Of a DNA stretch of 64,000 bases, positions 16,982 to 24,551 are shown in pieces (position 1 is the stretch's first letter; each line of letters starts with the position of its first letter). The position numbers were made by a program, and so were the translations under genes. The notes below the pieces were generated by a model. It had not been told where the DNA came from and searched no databases. It saw only the letters and a list, made by a program, of their open reading frames with translations. The stretch comes from Ideonella aquatica. GTDB lineage: Bacteria; Pseudomonadota; Gammaproteobacteria; Burkholderiales; Burkholderiaceae_C. The stretch covers positions 310,001 to 374,000 of the forward strand of contig NZ_JAGQDE010000003.1 in assembly GCF_018069755.1 (NCBI RefSeq), written 5' to 3'.

Positions 16982-17370
16982 CCGCTGGAGCCGCGGCGGG
17001 CGGTCTGGCCGCTGGCGCCGTAGACGCCGATCGGCTGCGGCGGCGCAGGCAGCAGCACGTCAATCGCTCGGTCCAGCGCCGAGCTGGCGCGGTGCACCGC
17101 CTCGCGCTGGGCGGCCACGCGGCCACCGGCCATGGCCAGGCGGCGGCGCAGCGGCATCGGCACGCCCTGCGGGCTGGCCTGGTGGCCGAAGCGCTCCACC
17201 GCGCGTTGCAGTGCACGGTGCAGCGCGTTGGCGGCGTGTTCGGTGGCGGCGGGGTCGTGCGCCTGCAGCGCCTGGCCCAGGGCCGCGAGTTCCAGCTCGA
17301 CCGCGCCCAGCGCGGTCTCGAGTTCGCCCAGGTTGCGAACGGCGTCGTGTTCCGAAGGGGTGCTCAGCAT
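16966..17370 (-). CDS. flgN: Flagellar export chaperone FlgN
   Basis: Cytoplasmic chaperone for the hook-filament junction proteins FlgK and FlgL. The 134-residue product is mostly long amphipathic helices (about 10-105), rich in Ala, Leu and Glu, with a disordered C-terminal tail. Identification rests on size, helical pattern and position directly after flgM on the same strand. A 98-bp gap, with a GC-rich palindromic stretch near 17431-17455, separates it from flgM. Confidence 0.85.
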   Translation of the reverse strand: MLSTPSEHDAVRNLGELETALGAVELELAALGQALQAHDPAATEHAANALHRALQRAVERFGHQASPQGVPMPLRRRLAMAGGRVAAQREAVHRASSALDRAIDVLLPAPPQPIGVYGASGQTARRGSSGYAEA

Positions 17371-17468
17371 GGCGTGATCCAGCCTCCGCCGGCGCTGGGC
17401 CGACGGATCAATAAACCTGGGAAAAACCGAAGGGGGCGCCGCGGCGCCGCCCGGATCGCAGCGACCGC

Positions 17469-17768
17469 TCAGTGGTCGCTGTAGCGCTTGAGCAGGTCCT
17501 GCGCGTTGGAGATCAGCTTGTCGGCGATCTTCTCGGGGTTGACCTTGAACTTGCCCTCGCGGATGGCCTGCGCAATGCGCTCGACCTTGGCTGCGTCGAA
17601 GCTCGGGTCCGCACCAGCGTCAGCGATGGCGCTGCCGGTCGTCGAGAGGCTGACCTGGGCGCTGTCGGTGGCCTCGGCGGCGCCCGACTTGTCGCTCTTG
17701 GCGCCCCGGGTGCGCGTGTCCGCCAGCGGGGAGGTGGCGCTCTTGGGGTCAAAGGATCCGATCTTCAT
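17469..17768 (-). CDS. flgM: Anti-sigma-28 factor FlgM
   Basis: Binds FliA and blocks late flagellar transcription until exported through the finished hook. From the ATG at 17768 (MKIGSFDPK) the product is 99 residues, the usual length. The C-terminal half carries the FliA-binding helices (FDAAKVERIAQAIREGKFKVN and KLISNAQDLLKRY). GGAG lies upstream of this ATG. An in-frame ATG at 17819 is ruled out because it nearly abuts the -10 element of the sigma-28 promoter, at the expected transcription start. Confidence 0.95.
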   Translation of the reverse strand: MKIGSFDPKSATSPLADTRTRGAKSDKSGAAEATDSAQVSLSTTGSAIADAGADPSFDAAKVERIAQAIREGKFKVNPEKIADKLISNAQDLLKRYSDH

Positions 17769-17822
17769 GGTGTGCTCCAGTGGGTTCCTGGCCTGGCCGA
17801 AAACCCGAATGTCTTGCATCGG

Positions 17823-17849
17823 TTGTCGGAGCCCGCTGCCGGAACTTTA
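17823..17849 (-). promoter_or_regulatory. Sigma-28 (FliA) promoter of flgM
   Basis: On the - strand the sequence reads TAAAGTTC, exactly 11 bases, then TCCGACAA. It matches TAAAGTTT-N11-GCCGATAA at 7/8 (-35) and 6/8 (-10). It lies about 55 bases before the flgM ATG, leaving a leader of roughly 45-50 bases. This fits FliA-dependent flgM expression as known from enterics. Confidence 0.75.
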
Positions 17850-17883
17850 GGACTTTTGGCAGCGGTGGGGAATCGAGAAAAGC

Positions 17884-18609
17884 TCACAGCATCACCTCCA
17901 GTTCCCGATCGGCGACCGGCCGACCCTGGATCAGGCGGCCGCTCTCGGTGCGCACGCGGGCCGTCTGGCCCTCCACGCCGGGGGTGACGGCCTGGCCTTC
18001 GCTGGCGATGCGCCAGCCGGGTCCGACGGCGACGATGCGCACGTTGTCGCCGGCGGCGAACCATTGGCGGGCCTTCAGGTCGCTGGCGCGCACCGGGCTG
18101 CCGGCGGCCAGCGGCCGGGCCAGCACCCGGCCCACCAGGGCCTCGGGGCGCAGCAGCGGCATGCTGCTGCCGCTGGCCAGGTCGACCTCGGCCTCGGTCA
18201 GCTGGGGCGCCGCCAGCGTCTGGCCGGCCGAACCGGCCGACGACAACACCAGGGCGCGGATGAACACATGCACCGTCACGGGCAGCGTGACATTCCAGCG
18301 CTTCTCGCCCTCGACACAGCGCATGCCCACGCGGGTGCGGCCCCAGGCCGGCAGGCCGGGGGGCAGGTAGGACTCGATGCGGCGGCAGGGCGCCAGCTTC
18401 AGCCGGGGGTCCAGCGAGCCGACCTCGACCTCCACCCGCGCCGTGGGCGAGGTGGCCTGGCGGGCGGAGTCGCGCGCCAACTGGTCGATGCGCTGCAGCA
18501 GTTCGCCGGCCTCCGACGTTGCCTGGGCCCAGGCCGGCGCGGCCACGCACAGCGCAGCGGCCAACCCACCGGCAAGGCGGGATCGGACGGCGGGCAGGTG
18601 CAGGGGCAT
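17884..18609 (-). CDS. flgA: Flagellar P-ring assembly chaperone FlgA
   Basis: Periplasmic chaperone for P-ring protein FlgI. From the ATG at 18609 (MPLHLPAVRSR) the product is 241 residues with a clear signal peptide (about 1-28, ending AWAQA). A middle region follows, then a C-terminal SAF domain (about 120-240), with RASDLKARQWFAAGDNVRIV and EGQAVTPGVEGQTARVRTESGR typical of FlgA. In-frame ATGs at 18663 and 18759 would place extra polar residues before the signal peptide. It is divergent from flgB, as is usual. Confidence 0.9.
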   Translation of the reverse strand: MPLHLPAVRSRLAGGLAAALCVAAPAWAQATSEAGELLQRIDQLARDSARQATSPTARVEVEVGSLDPRLKLAPCRRIESYLPPGLPAWGRTRVGMRCVEGEKRWNVTLPVTVHVFIRALVLSSAGSAGQTLAAPQLTEAEVDLASGSSMPLLRPEALVGRVLARPLAAGSPVRASDLKARQWFAAGDNVRIVAVGPGWRIASEGQAVTPGVEGQTARVRTESGRLIQGRPVADRELEVML

Positions 18610-18791
18610 GGCGGGGGCAGGGTCGGTGGATGGAACGTGATCTTGAGACTTGTTGTCGGCCATCACCGGCCTGAAATGAAGGGTGCCGGGGCGGCTGTTT
18701 GCGCCTTTGCTGGTCTTCAGCGCTGCCCACAATCGGCCGACGGGCTGTCCTGCCGCCATCGCGACGGGGCCAGCCCGCGAAGGACACGCCG

Positions 18792-19205
18792 ATGCTCAAC
18801 CGCCTGACCGACACGCTGGACTTCCAGAGCCAGGCGCTCACGCTGCGCGCCGAGCGCCAGCGTCTGATCTCCAGCAACATCGCCAATGCCGACACGCCGG
18901 GCTATGTGGCCCGCGACATGGATTTCGCCAGCGCACTGCGCCAGGCCACCGGTCAATTGGCGGTGCCGGGGCAGATGAACGTCACCCGCGCCGGCCACAT
19001 CCAGCCCGCCGCGGGCGCGCTGGCGCCGTCGGGCCTGCGCTATGCCACCGCGGCGCAGACCAACCTGGACCGCAACAGCGTCGACATGGACCGCGAACGC
19101 GCCAGCTTCGCCGAAAACTCGGTCAAGTACGAGGCCACGCTGCGCTTCCTCAATGGCCAGATCCGCTCGCTCGGCGACGCCATGAAGAGCCCTTCCCAGG
19201 GTTGA
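18792..19205 (+). CDS. flgB: Flagellar proximal rod protein FlgB
   Basis: Rod subunit of the basal body. The ATG at 18792 gives 137 residues, normal length. The N-terminal rod/hook signature is present (LTLRAERQRLISSNIANADTPGYVARDMDF split over positions 16-45). The in-frame extension upstream to 18699 overlaps the divergent flgA leader and is not needed. First gene of flgBCDEF. Confidence 0.94.
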   Translation: MLNRLTDTLDFQSQALTLRAERQRLISSNIANADTPGYVARDMDFASALRQATGQLAVPGQMNVTRAGHIQPAAGALAPSGLRYATAAQTNLDRNSVDMDRERASFAENSVKYEATLRFLNGQIRSLGDAMKSPSQG

Positions 19206-19333
19206 TGAGGGGCTGACATGACAAGGCCTGTTGAACAACGCACCAGCGGCCCGAGCGCCGGGCCGCTCCCAAGCCGGGCCGCATCCCCTCGGGGGATCGG
19301 CTGGCGTACCCGACAGACGAGGGGCTGACATGA
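19204..19333 (+). repeat. 18-bp direct duplication of the flgC start region flanking an insert
   Basis: The sequence GAtGAGGGGCTGACATGA at 19204-19221 recurs as GAcGAGGGGCTGACATGA at 19316-19333 (17 of 18 identical). The second copy carries the true flgC ribosome-binding region and start. The first copy offers a decoy start that opens only a 36-codon frame. About 94 bp lie between them, including a REP-like palindrome. It looks like an insertion with target duplication or a slippage event. Confidence 0.8.
19261..19306. repeat. REP-like intergenic element, copy 1
   Basis: GC-rich palindromic block with GCTCCCAAG and CATCCCCTCGGGGGATCGG. It shares the CCCAAG ... CCCTCGGGGG pattern with the block between flgE and flgF, and the CCCTCGGGGG core with the one after the tannase gene. 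Such elements are common between genes of Burkholderiales. Confidence 0.6.
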
Positions 19334-19776
19334 GCATGTTCAAGGTGTTTGACATATCGGGCTCGGCGGTCAGTGCGCAGAGCCAGCGCCTGAACGTCGT
19401 GGCGTCCAACCTGGCCAACGTCGACACCGTGGCAGGCCCGGATGGCTCGGCCTACAAGGCGCGCCAGGTGGTCTTCCAGACCGTGATGATGGACGCCCAG
19501 GGCCGCGCCGCCAGCGGCGAGATGGGCGACCCCACCGGTGCCAGCGCCGGTGTCACGGTCTCCACCGTGTCCGAGGACAACACCCCCGGGCGCAAGGTGC
19601 GCGACCCCAGCCACCCGGCGGCCGATGCCGACGGTTACGTCACCTACAGCAACGTCAACGCGGTCGAGGAGATGGTCAACATGATCTCGGCCTCGCGGTC
19701 GTACCAGAACAACATCGAGGTCATGAACACCGCCAAGAGCCTGCTGCTGAAAACGCTGCAGATGGGCCAGGGCTGA
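19330..19776 (+). CDS. flgC: Flagellar proximal rod protein FlgC
   Basis: Rod subunit, 148 residues, slightly longer than the usual ~135 because of a middle insertion. The N-terminal motif (FKVFDISGSAVSAQSQRLNVVASNLANVDT in segments, residues 4-33) and the C-terminal motif (MVNMISASRSYQNNIEVMNTAKSLLLKTLQMGQ in segments) are intact. The start at 19330 follows AGGGG in the second copy of the duplicated 18-mer. Confidence 0.94.
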   Translation: MSMFKVFDISGSAVSAQSQRLNVVASNLANVDTVAGPDGSAYKARQVVFQTVMMDAQGRAASGEMGDPTGASAGVTVSTVSEDNTPGRKVRDPSHPAADADGYVTYSNVNAVEEMVNMISASRSYQNNIEVMNTAKSLLLKTLQMGQG

Positions 19777-19793
19777 ACCGCAGGGACTGAAGC

Positions 19794-20435
19794 ATGAGCA
19801 CCACCGTCACCTCCACGACCCAGGCCTCGAACTCGCTGAGCAGCCAGGTCACCAGCGCCACCGAGCAATCGGACCGCTTTCTCAAGCTGCTGGTCGCGCA
19901 GATGCAGAACCAGGATCCGCTGAATCCGCTGGACAACGCGCAGCTGACCACCCAGATGGCGCAGATCAGCACCGTCTCGGGCCTGGAAAAGCTCAACACC
20001 ACCACCGCCACGCTGGGCGGCCTGTTCACGCAGATGCAGGCCATGCAGGGGGCGTCGCTGGTGGGGCACGACGTGGCGGTCGAGGGCAACGTGCTGCGCA
20101 TCCAGGGCGAACAGGCCGACGGTGGCTTCGAGCTGGCCGCGGCCGCCGACACCGTCAAGGTCGAGATCGTCGGCGCCGGTGGCCTGACCATCGACACCAT
20201 TGAGCTCAAGGGCCAGGCCGCGGGCCGCCACACCTTCGACTGGACCGTGCCGGAGAGCGCCAAGGGCCAGGACCTGACCTTCAAGGTCACGGCCACTTCG
20301 GGTGACAACAAGGTCAGCTCGATGACGCTGCAGCACGAGCGCATCAGCGCCGTGTCCACCTTCAACAACACGCTGGCCCTGGAACTGGCCAACGGCGACC
20401 GGGTGGCGTACGACGCCGTCTGGGCCTTCCTCTGA
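19794..20435 (+). CDS. flgD: Flagellar hook cap protein FlgD
   Basis: Scaffold that caps the growing hook and is later discarded. The 213-residue product has the conserved N-terminal block DRFLKLLVAQMQNQDPLNPLDN with TTQMAQ after it. Two beta domains follow: the FlgD Tudor-like and Ig-like (FLG_D) folds at about 80-210. It is 17 bp after flgC and 31 bp before flgE. Confidence 0.94.
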   Translation: MSTTVTSTTQASNSLSSQVTSATEQSDRFLKLLVAQMQNQDPLNPLDNAQLTTQMAQISTVSGLEKLNTTTATLGGLFTQMQAMQGASLVGHDVAVEGNVLRIQGEQADGGFELAAAADTVKVEIVGAGGLTIDTIELKGQAAGRHTFDWTVPESAKGQDLTFKVTATSGDNKVSSMTLQHERISAVSTFNNTLALELANGDRVAYDAVWAFL

Positions 20436-20466
20436 ACGCCACCCCCTTCCTCACCAGGAGCACCTC

Positions 20467-21723
20467 ATGAGCTTCCAACAAGGCCTGTCCGGTCTGAATG
20501 TGTCGTCGAAGAACCTCGACGTCATCGGCAACAACATCGCCAACGCCAACACCTATGGCTCCAAGGGCTCGCGCGCCGAGTTCGCCGATGTCTATGCAGC
20601 GGCATTGGGCGGCACCGGCATCTCGCAGGTGGGCATCGGCGTGCGCCTGGCCACCGTGGCCCAGCAGTTCACGCAGGGCAACATCACCACCACCGACAAC
20701 TCGATGGACCTGGCGATCAACGGCGGCGGCTTCTTCCAGCTGACCGATGGCCGCAACCCGGTCACCTACTCGCGCAACGGCCAGTTCAAGGTGGATTCCG
20801 AAGGCTTCATCGTCAACAACGGCGGCCTGAAGCTGCTGGGCTATGCGGCCGATGCCGGCGGCACCATCCAGCCCGGCCAGGCCGTGCCGCTGCAACTGCC
20901 CACCGGCGGCATCGAGCCGCACGCGTCCACCGAGATCGAGATGGAGTTCAACCTCGACTCGCGCCTGGCCACCACCGACACCGGTACCACGCCGCGCGTC
21001 GACTTCTCGAATGCCAAGACCTACAACAACGCCACCTCGGTGACGGTCTATGACGCCAAGGGCCAGCCGGTGGCGCTGACCTACTACTTCCAGAAGGCCG
21101 CGGACGACCAATGGAACGTCTACATCACCGCCAATGGCACCTCGATCGGCGGCACCGCGGATGATCCGCAGCCGGTCGAGACCATGAGCTTCACCGCCGA
21201 CGGTGCCACGCCGACGCCCGAGTCGATCACACTGGACGTGCCGGCTTCGACCAACTCGCAGGGGGCCATCACGCTGCCGATTCCAGGCATCGCGATCGAC
21301 ATCTCCGGCGCCACCCAGTACGGCTCGTCCTTCTCGGTGACCAACCTGGCACAGGACGGCTACTCGGCAGGCTCGCTCTCCAGCATCGCCTTCGATGCCA
21401 GCGGCGTGATCACCGCGCGCTACTCCAATGGCCAGTCGAAGTCGGCCGGTCAGCTGGAGCTGGCCACCTTCCGCAACAACCAGGGCCTGCAGCCGGTGGG
21501 CGGCAACGGCTGGCAGCGCACCTACTCGTCCGGTGACCCGGTGGTGGGCACGCCCGCGCAGGGCAACATGGGCGCGATCCAGGCGGGTGCGCTGGAGGAG
21601 TCCAACGTGGACCTGACCGGCGAGCTGGTCAACATGATCACCGCCCAGCGCAACTACCAGGCCAATGCGCAGACCATCAAGACCATGGACCAGGTGATGC
21701 AGACCCTGGTCAACCTGCGCTGA
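20467..21723 (+). CDS. flgE: Flagellar hook protein FlgE
   Basis: Structural subunit of the hook, 418 residues. The N-terminal motif (SFQQGLSGLNVSSKNLDVIGNNIANANT) and the C-terminal motif (ELVNMITAQRNYQANAQTIKTMDQVMQTLVNLR) frame a central variable beta-rich domain. CAGGAG precedes the ATG. It is followed by a 146-bp non-coding gap holding repeats. Confidence 0.96.
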   Translation: MSFQQGLSGLNVSSKNLDVIGNNIANANTYGSKGSRAEFADVYAAALGGTGISQVGIGVRLATVAQQFTQGNITTTDNSMDLAINGGGFFQLTDGRNPVTYSRNGQFKVDSEGFIVNNGGLKLLGYAADAGGTIQPGQAVPLQLPTGGIEPHASTEIEMEFNLDSRLATTDTGTTPRVDFSNAKTYNNATSVTVYDAKGQPVALTYYFQKAADDQWNVYITANGTSIGGTADDPQPVETMSFTADGATPTPESITLDVPASTNSQGAITLPIPGIAIDISGATQYGSSFSVTNLAQDGYSAGSLSSIAFDASGVITARYSNGQSKSAGQLELATFRNNQGLQPVGGNGWQRTYSSGDPVVGTPAQGNMGAIQAGALEESNVDLTGELVNMITAQRNYQANAQTIKTMDQVMQTLVNLR

Positions 21724-21726
21724 TGT

Positions 21727-21791
21727 CGGCCCCCAAGACGTCTGCGACGTCGCCCCCCCGAGGGGGAGCGTCCGGCTGGGGGCGGCCCGGC
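21727..21791. repeat. REP-like intergenic element, copy 2
   Basis: GC-rich block after flgE with CCCCCAAGACGTC ... GACGTCGCCCCCCCGAGGGGGAGCG and further GGC/GCC palindromes. It belongs to the same broad pattern as the blocks at 19261 and 50666. No coding signal is seen here. Confidence 0.6.
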
Positions 21792-21815
21792 GCCGGACGG
21801 CCTTCGGCCCGCCGC

Positions 21816-21860
21816 TTCAGGCCGCACTGGTTCAGGCCGCACTGGTTCAGGCCGCACTAG
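21816..21860 (+). repeat. Three tandem copies of a 15-bp unit upstream of flgF
   Basis: TTCAGGCCGCACTGG occurs at 21816-21830 and 21831-21845, and with one change (ACTAG) at 21846-21860. The last copy runs into the AGGAG ribosome-binding site of flgF. Confidence 0.9.
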
Positions 21861-21869
21861 GAGTACCCG

Positions 21870-22604
21870 ATGGACCGCATGATCTACCTGTCGATGGCCG
21901 GCGCCAAGGCGGCGATGAACCGCCAGGAGGTGCTGTCGCACAACCTGGCCAACGTCAACACCACCGGTTTTCGCGAGGAGATGGCCGCGATGCGCGCCGT
22001 GCCGGTGCGCGGCGACGGCGCCTCCACCCGCGTCTACTCGCTGGAGACCACGGTGGGCTACAAGCCCGACGCCGGCCCGGTCACCCAGACCAACCGCAAC
22101 CTGGATGTGGCCATGAAGGGCAACGCCTGGATGGCGGTGCAGTCGCTTGAGGGCACCGAGGCCTATACCCGCGCCGGTGCGCTGGAGGTCAATGCCGAGG
22201 GCCTGCTGGTCACCGCGGGCGGCCTGCAGGTCAATGGCGACGGCGGACCGATCACCATCCCGGCCAACGCCAGCGTGACGATCGCGCCGGACGGCACGGT
22301 CAGCGCGCTGGCGCCGGGCCAGCCGCCGCAGGCCGTGGGCCGCATCAAGATGGTCACGCCCGAGCAGGCGCTGACGCGCGGCAATGACGGCCTGTTCCGC
22401 ACCCGCGACAACCAGGACCTGGACGCTGACCCCAACGCCCGCCTGCAGGATGGGGCGCTTGAGGGCTCGAACGTCAGCCCGGTGGAGACGATGGTGGCGA
22501 TGATCACCGCCGCCCGGCAGTTCGAGCAGCAGATGAAGATGATCACCACCTCCGAGCGCCAGGAACAGACGGCCTCAAAGCTGCTGTCGCCCAACGGCGC
22601 CTGA
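21870..22604 (+). CDS. flgF: Flagellar proximal rod protein FlgF
   Basis: Rod subunit, 244 residues. The N-terminal motif is DRMIYLSMAGAKAAMNRQEVLSHNLANVNTTGF in segments (2-35); the C-terminal block VETMVAMITAARQFEQQMKMI is also complete. AGGAG lies 6 bases upstream of the ATG. It is the last flagellar gene here; flgG, normally next, is missing from this locus. Confidence 0.95.
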   Translation: MDRMIYLSMAGAKAAMNRQEVLSHNLANVNTTGFREEMAAMRAVPVRGDGASTRVYSLETTVGYKPDAGPVTQTNRNLDVAMKGNAWMAVQSLEGTEAYTRAGALEVNAEGLLVTAGGLQVNGDGGPITIPANASVTIAPDGTVSALAPGQPPQAVGRIKMVTPEQALTRGNDGLFRTRDNQDLDADPNARLQDGALEGSNVSPVETMVAMITAARQFEQQMKMITTSERQEQTASKLLSPNGA

Positions 22605-22680
22605 AAGCGGGCGTTGTCGCCTGTGTGGGTGAGGGTGCGGCCCGCTGGCGCGCTGCATCGCCTGGATGCATGGACGATCG

Positions 22681-23148
22681 CTACAGGGTGCTTGACGAGT
22701 CCAGCGGATCGGGCGGAACGAACACATGGCCGCAGGACTGACAGTACCACTGCCGCGCGTATTGCAGCGCCTGGTGCTGCTGTGCAGCGACATAGGCCTT
22801 GTAGTTGGAAGGACGCAGGAGCCGCCAGCGTGCGCGCAGTGCACGGGCGTGCCAGATCAGGGCCATCGTCAGCCCGGCCCAGCAGAGGAGTCCGAGCGGC
22901 AAGGGCAGCCACGTTGTCAAGTAGACAAGAACGGCAGAGCCGACGCTGATGCCGGCGGCTTCAAGAGCGAGAACGGCATAGGACTCGCCGGAGGGCGGTG
23001 GCGCATTCGCGCTTGAACGCGCCGTCACCCGCAGGCTGGTATGGCCATTGGAATGGGTCGTCACGCTCAAGCCATCCTGCCAGGCGACAGACCGGAGCTG
23101 GGTGTTTCGGCTGGCGCAGTTCGGACAAGGTGTTTTTTTCTGTGGCAT
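22681..23148 (-). CDS. Hypothetical membrane protein with terminal zinc-ribbon cysteines
   Basis: From the ATG at 23148 the product is 155 residues; a second in-frame ATG lies at 23172. A CPNC pair near the N-terminus (CPNCASRNTQLRS) and a CQSCGHVF pair near the C-terminus could together form a zinc ribbon. Two hydrophobic helices (about 60-105) lie between them, so both cysteine pairs would be cytoplasmic. Family not recognised. Base composition is slightly less GC-rich than the neighbours. It is convergent with flgF (77 bp apart) and next to the 270-bp palindromic element. Confidence 0.65.
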   Translation of the reverse strand: MPQKKTPCPNCASRNTQLRSVAWQDGLSVTTHSNGHTSLRVTARSSANAPPPSGESYAVLALEAAGISVGSAVLVYLTTWLPLPLGLLCWAGLTMALIWHARALRARWRLLRPSNYKAYVAAQQHQALQYARQWYCQSCGHVFVPPDPLDSSSTL

Positions 23149-23222
23149 AGCCTCCCCTGGGCTCGTCGCCATTCGGCGCCGAGCTCTGCGTTCATGCGTT
23201 GGTGAGGATACGCCTGCCGCGT

Positions 23223-23492
23223 TAGGGCCTGTTCACACTACCGGAAGGGATTGCGTTGATGCCCAGATAGGCCGCAGGCAAGGCGCACACCGCAGCCGGG
23301 TTGGATACCCGGCGAGGATGTGCAACGCCGCATGCGGCCTATCTGGGCATCAACCCTTCGGGAAGGCCCGTCAAATCGGGCCACTCGTCGTTGCACCGCT
23401 TGCCCGCACATCAGTGCGGGCGGCGCGCTGCGCCTAGATTGGCCCGATTTGGCGGGCCTTCGCAACCCTTCCGGTAGTGTGAACAGGCCCTA
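23223..23492. mobile_element. 270-bp MITE-like element with 27-bp perfect terminal inverted repeats and two internal hairpins
   Basis: Ends are exact inverted repeats of 27 bp (23223-23249 and 23466-23492), each starting and finishing with TA. Inside are a perfect 21-bp inverted repeat (23256-23276 with 23333-23353) and an imperfect one with 20 of 21 matches (23363-23383 with 23440-23460). The latter encloses a CCCGCAC/GTGCGGG hairpin at 23403-23420. No reading frame inside looks real. TA at both borders is the target duplication typical of IS630/Tc1-type elements, so a non-autonomous derivative is likely. It fills most of the 341-bp gap between the zinc-ribbon gene and the AraC gene, and supplies the latter's TAG stop. 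Confidence 0.8.
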
Positions 23493-24449
23493 GTCCGACA
23501 TCGGCGCCGCGGCCGCGCGCAGTTGCTCGGCGCGGGCACGGTAGTCGCGCGGCGACAGGCCGGTCTGGCGCTTGAAGAAGCGGCAGAAGTAGGCGGGGTC
23601 CTCGAAGCCCAGCTCGAAAGCCAGGCGCGACACCGGCGCCGCCACATGCACCAGGCGGCGCGTGGCCTCGCGCGCCAGGCGCTGGTGCAGCAGGGCCTGG
23701 GCATTCAGGCCGGTCTCGGCGCGCACCAGGCGGTTCAGGCGCTCGGTGGACAGGCCCAGGCGCTCGGCGTAGCGGGTGACCGGCCAGTGGTCCTTGAAAT
23801 GGGCCTCCATCAGCACCACCCAGCGGGTGTAGAGCGCAGGTTGGGCGGCCGCGCCGCGGCGCTGGGCCTGGGCCACCTCGCGCCGTGCCAGCTCGGCCGC
23901 ACGCCACAGCAGCGCGCGCGCCAGCCAGATCGGCACCTGGCCGGCACTGGCGCCGGCGTCGTCGGCGCGCAGCTCGGTGTGCAGCGTGGCGAACAGCGCC
24001 TGCAGGCGCGCCACCTCGGGCGCATCGGCGTCCAGCGCCAGACCGCGCGGCGCGGCGAACAGCGTGGTCAGCGCCTCGCCCACCGCGGCGTCGCCCTCGG
24101 CCAGCAAGGCGGTGTTGACGGTCAGCACGAAGCCCTCGGTGCCGGGCGTGAAGCGAAACGCATGGGCCACGCCCGGCGGGATGGCCAGGAGCAGCGGGGC
24201 GGCGGCGTCAACACGAGATTCGTCCAACATCGCCTCCACCCGCCCCTGGGCCACCCACAGCACCTGGTGCAAACCCTGATGGGTGTGGGCGTCAATTTCC
24301 CAGTCGTACAGCCGGCTGCGCGAGTCGATCGATTCAATGTGCAGCAACGGCGCCGCCGGGCCGCCGGCCTCGCCATACAGGGCAAAGGCGGGCAGCGCCG
24401 CGCGGGCACGCGCGGCGCCGCGGCGGGTGGGGGCGGGGTGGCCGGCCAT
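23490..24449 (-). CDS. AraC-family transcriptional regulator
   Basis: A 319-residue regulator: N-terminal cupin-like ligand domain (about 35-130, with IDAHTHQGLHQVLWV and IPPGVAHAFRF), a linker, and a C-terminal double helix-turn-helix (about 215-310). The DNA-binding part includes RLNRLVRAETGLNAQALLHQ and the AraC signature near LAFELGFEDPAYFCRFFKRQTG. The layout resembles PobR/HpaA-type regulators of hydroxylated aromatic catabolism (inference). It is divergent from the P450 operon across a 102-bp gap and probably controls it. The TAG stop uses the TA and first G of the inserted palindromic element, so the original C-terminus may have differed. Confidence 0.88.
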   Translation of the reverse strand: MAGHPAPTRRGAARARAALPAFALYGEAGGPAAPLLHIESIDSRSRLYDWEIDAHTHQGLHQVLWVAQGRVEAMLDESRVDAAAPLLLAIPPGVAHAFRFTPGTEGFVLTVNTALLAEGDAAVGEALTTLFAAPRGLALDADAPEVARLQALFATLHTELRADDAGASAGQVPIWLARALLWRAAELARREVAQAQRRGAAAQPALYTRWVVLMEAHFKDHWPVTRYAERLGLSTERLNRLVRAETGLNAQALLHQRLAREATRRLVHVAAPVSRLAFELGFEDPAYFCRFFKRQTGLSPRDYRARAEQLRAAAAPMSD

Positions 24450-24551
24450 GTCAGGCAGGATACGTCAAAAGTGCAAGTCTTGGCGGGGCTTCGTCCATCC
24501 AGTCCCGGGCGGGTCTTGCCCAGAATCACGCTCCAGAAGGAGACACCAGCG

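Noticed and set aside
18620-18646. Possible sigma-28 promoter (TCAAGATC-N11-ACCGACCC) before flgA
   Set aside because: The -10 matches poorly and the transcription start would fall almost on the flgA start codon.
18688-18702. Possible sigma-54 promoter (GG-N10-GC with TTGC) upstream of flgB
   Set aside because: Only the GG/GC dinucleotides and TT match well; such spacing is frequent in GC-rich DNA and no activator site was seen.
23223-23492. The palindromic block as a CRISPR array or integron attC site
   Set aside because: There is no repeated spacer structure, no cas or integrase gene, and the nested perfect inverted repeats with TA borders fit a MITE-like element better.
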